Origin: Nitrospirota bacterium | Lineage (GTDB): Bacteria; Nitrospirota; Thermodesulfovibrionia; Thermodesulfovibrionales; JdFR-85 | Length of the DNA stretch: 19,089 nt | NCBI GenBank assembly: GCA_015485235.1 | Contig: WFTX01000267.1 | Coordinates: 1-19,089, forward strand | Direction of reading: 5' to 3' | Part shown: piece by piece, positions 17,352 through 19,089 of the stretch | Position numbering within the stretch: the first letter of the stretch is position 1 | Layout: the number at the start of each line of letters is the position of its first letter | Position numbers and translations under genes: made by a program | Notes under the pieces: generated by a model | Told to the model about the DNA's origin: nothing | The model's database searches: none | Seen by the model: the letters and a program-made list of their open reading frames with translations, nothing else

Positions 17352-17440
17352 GGAGCCCTCCCTGGCCGGAGTACAAATCAAACGCTATTTGATGTAAATA
17401 TCAGAATAAGCCAGACCATACCGGAGTGAAGAGGGTCATC

Positions 17441-17581
17441 ATGGAAAAGATACAGAAGTGCCCGGTAAAAATGCAGCAAATAAGACCTCTCATGAAGGGC
17501 TTGAACGGAATTTCCGTTTCTGGAGAGAAGTCCTGCATGAGGAATACTGAAAACCTGAAGATTTTTATTATACACCGCTGA
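17441..17581 (+). CDS. Possible small protein (46 residues), unrecognised
   Basis: An ATG at 17441 preceded by GAGGG at suitable distance opens a 46-codon frame ending at TGA 17579-17581, 12 bases before the sensor kinase start. The peptide has two Cys and several Lys/Arg, no signal peptide or membrane helix, and resembles nothing I know. It fills most of the 242-base gap between the receiver gene and the kinase gene. It may be chance; only its ribosome site and position support it. Confidence 0.25.
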   Translation: MEKIQKCPVKMQQIRPLMKGLNGISVSGEKSCMRNTENLKIFIIHR

Positions 17582-17593
17582 AAAGATGTGTAA

Positions 17594-19089
17594 ATGTTAA
17601 GATCGCTGAGACAGAGGCTTCTGATGGTATTGATAGGTGTGATCGTCCTGACCACCACTGCCTACATCATGCTTGTCAGGAATGAGGTGAACCGGGAGAT
17701 TTACAAGGCAGAGGAGCAATCTGCCAGAAACGTCCTCAACATGGTAATGCTCGAAATCGAGAGCAAATACAACGATCTCCTCTTTTACAAGAACCTTGCC
17801 CTCGATTGGCACAAGAAACACCTCAGGGATATCATCAGCATTGAGGAAACTGCAATCCGGAAGATGTATGAACGGGTAAAAAGGGGGCTTATTGACGAAA
17901 AAACCGCCCGGGAGAGAGTCCTTGAGGATCTGAGGTCATTGAGGTTCGGCAATAATGATTACATCTGGATCTCAGACTACAACTCCGTCCTCATATCCCA
18001 CCCCGATCCACGGCTTTACGGAAAGGATGTATCAACCCTGAGGGATGTGAAGGGCAACCTGATTGTGCCTCCCATGGTGAAGATTGCACGGGAAAACGGT
18101 GAGGGATACTACACCTACTGGTGGCGGAAGCTGAACTCGGACAAGCCTGTCAGGAAACTTGCCTATGTAAAGGACTTTCCCGAGTGGGGATGGGTGATAG
18201 GCACCGGTGTCTATATAGATGACATAGAGAAGGAGGAGGCCCGGAGGCTTACTGTCATGCTTGACAATCTCAGGAAGGTCCTTGAAAACATCAAGGTGGC
18301 AAAGAGCGGGTACATCTTCATCTTTACCGGAAAGAAGAAGATGCTTGTCCATCCGGTGCTGGCGGGCCGGGATGTCTCGAAACTGAAAAACCCCGTGACC
18401 GGCACCTACATGGTTGATGACCTGATAAAGGCAGCAGCCCATCCGGAAACCCCTCTGGAATATCTCTGGGACAAACCCACTGACAAGGGTAACTACCGTT
18501 ACCTGAAACAATCCTTTGTCAATTACTTCAAGCCCCTGGACTGGTATGTTGCCTCAAGCGTCTATAAGGATGAAATCAATGCCCCCGCAAGGGCATTGAG
18601 CCGGAAGATAATGTATCTCTTCGGCATATTTCTCATTGTGGTGGTTATCTTTTCAATGATATTTTCAGATACCATTGTAAGACCTATCAGGAATCTTATA
18701 AGAGTAATGCAAGATGTGACTGAGAAGGGTACGGGTGATGTAAAAGTACCTGTCGAGGGTGTTACAGAGACAAAAAAACTTGGTGAAATATTCAACATGA
18801 TGATCGCCTCCATAAACGAAGCGGTTTCCGCCAAGGACAGCTATGCCAGGAAACTTGAGAGATTCAATGAAGAACTCGAGGGTATCGTGGAGCAGAGGAC
18901 AAAGGACCTTGTAGAGGCAAACAGGAAACTCCAGGAACTGGACGAGATGAAGACGGAATTTCTCTCCACGGTCTCCCATGAATTGAGGACACCGCTGACG
19001 TCAGTCCTGGGATTTGCAAAGATCATAATGAAGAGACTGGACGAAGTTGTTTTTCCACTGGTCCGGACTGACGAAAAGAAGGTCAGGCG
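17594..19089 (+). CDS. Double-Cache membrane sensor histidine kinase (3' end beyond window)
   Basis: The reading frame runs to the end of the window (498 codons seen). One N-terminal membrane helix (about 10-28) and a second (about 340-362) bound a periplasmic region with two Cache_2-type modules. The first has RFGNNDYIWISD...HPDPRLYGKDVS...WGWVIGTGVY, the second SGYIFIFTG...HPVLAGRDVS...WYVASSVY. A HAMP linker, a coiled coil and the phosphotransfer helix follow, with His462 in STVSHELRTPLT. The ATP-binding domain lies outside the window. It probably senses a small extracellular ligand such as a carboxylate, but the ligand cannot be inferred. No strong ribosome site precedes ATG 17594. A likely partner is the receiver encoded at 16980. 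Confidence 0.88.
   Translation, partial: MLRSLRQRLLMVLIGVIVLTTTAYIMLVRNEVNREIYKAEEQSARNVLNMVMLEIESKYNDLLFYKNLALDWHKKHLRDIISIEETAIRKMYERVKRGLIDEKTARERVLEDLRSLRFGNNDYIWISDYNSVLISHPDPRLYGKDVSTLRDVKGNLIVPPMVKIARENGEGYYTYWWRKLNSDKPVRKLAYVKDFPEWGWVIGTGVYIDDIEKEEARRLTVMLDNLRKVLENIKVAKSGYIFIFTGKKKMLVHPVLAGRDVSKLKNPVTGTYMVDDLIKAAAHPETPLEYLWDKPTDKGNYRYLKQSFVNYFKPLDWYVASSVYKDEINAPARALSRKIMYLFGIFLIVVVIFSMIFSDTIVRPIRNLIRVMQDVTEKGTGDVKVPVEGVTETKKLGEIFNMMIASINEAVSAKDSYARKLERFNEELEGIVEQRTKDLVEANRKLQELDEMKTEFLSTVSHELRTPLTSVLGFAKIIMKRLDEVVFPLVRTDEKKVR

Overview
This 19,089-base window comes from a bacterial chromosome with every recognisable gene on the + strand. Arginine AGG and isoleucine ATA codons are common. 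Intergenic regions hold degenerate simple-word repeats, and the exported proteins carry IPTL-type C-terminal sorting signals. Together these suggest a Gram-negative environmental lineage such as Nitrospirota or Desulfobacterota. That placement is an impression from style and gene content, not proven.

Layout. Bases 1-481 hold no convincing gene but contain a 173-bp nested inverted-repeat element (40-212) and a terminator-like hairpin. Two housekeeping genes follow: dut (482-928, possibly leaderless) and dapB (1115-1918). A tight three-gene signalling/pilus operon comes next (2036-7061). It encodes a REC-REC-GGDEF diguanylate cyclase, a soluble GAF histidine kinase, and a PilB/GspE-type ATPase that carries a double zinc ribbon and a receiver domain at its C-terminus. 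A NarL-type response regulator follows (7195-7806).

The middle (8238-14292) is an array of secreted beta-helix surface proteins. Two are close paralogues (8238 and 10236), one of which has lost its anchor and gained a pair of KRE9/Ig-like domains. A decayed third paralogue tail (12388-12795) and a divergent CSLREA/choice-of-anchor-Q protein (13009) complete it. The last stretch is a second pilus/signalling operon (14540-17351): a PilB-like protein whose ATPase motifs are destroyed, a PilT retraction ATPase with intact motifs, and a single-domain receiver, joined by ATGA overlaps. A membrane-bound double-Cache histidine kinase (17594 onward) runs off the window edge.

The most interesting unifying signal is a near-identical promoter cassette. 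It consists of an 11-bp palindrome AATACAGTATT, then 7 nt, a -35 box, a 17-nt spacer, and a -10 box preceded by TTCTG. It occurs upstream of both beta-helix paralogues and of the degenerate-PilB/pilT operon. A partial fourth copy (the -10 half only) precedes the third surface protein. This suggests that the surface proteins and the pilT operon form one regulon, flanked by signalling proteins that could control it. A working hypothesis is a type IV pilus-associated surface/adhesion programme governed by two-component phosphorelay and possibly c-di-GMP, with a pseudo-ATPase as a regulatory partner of the pilus motors.
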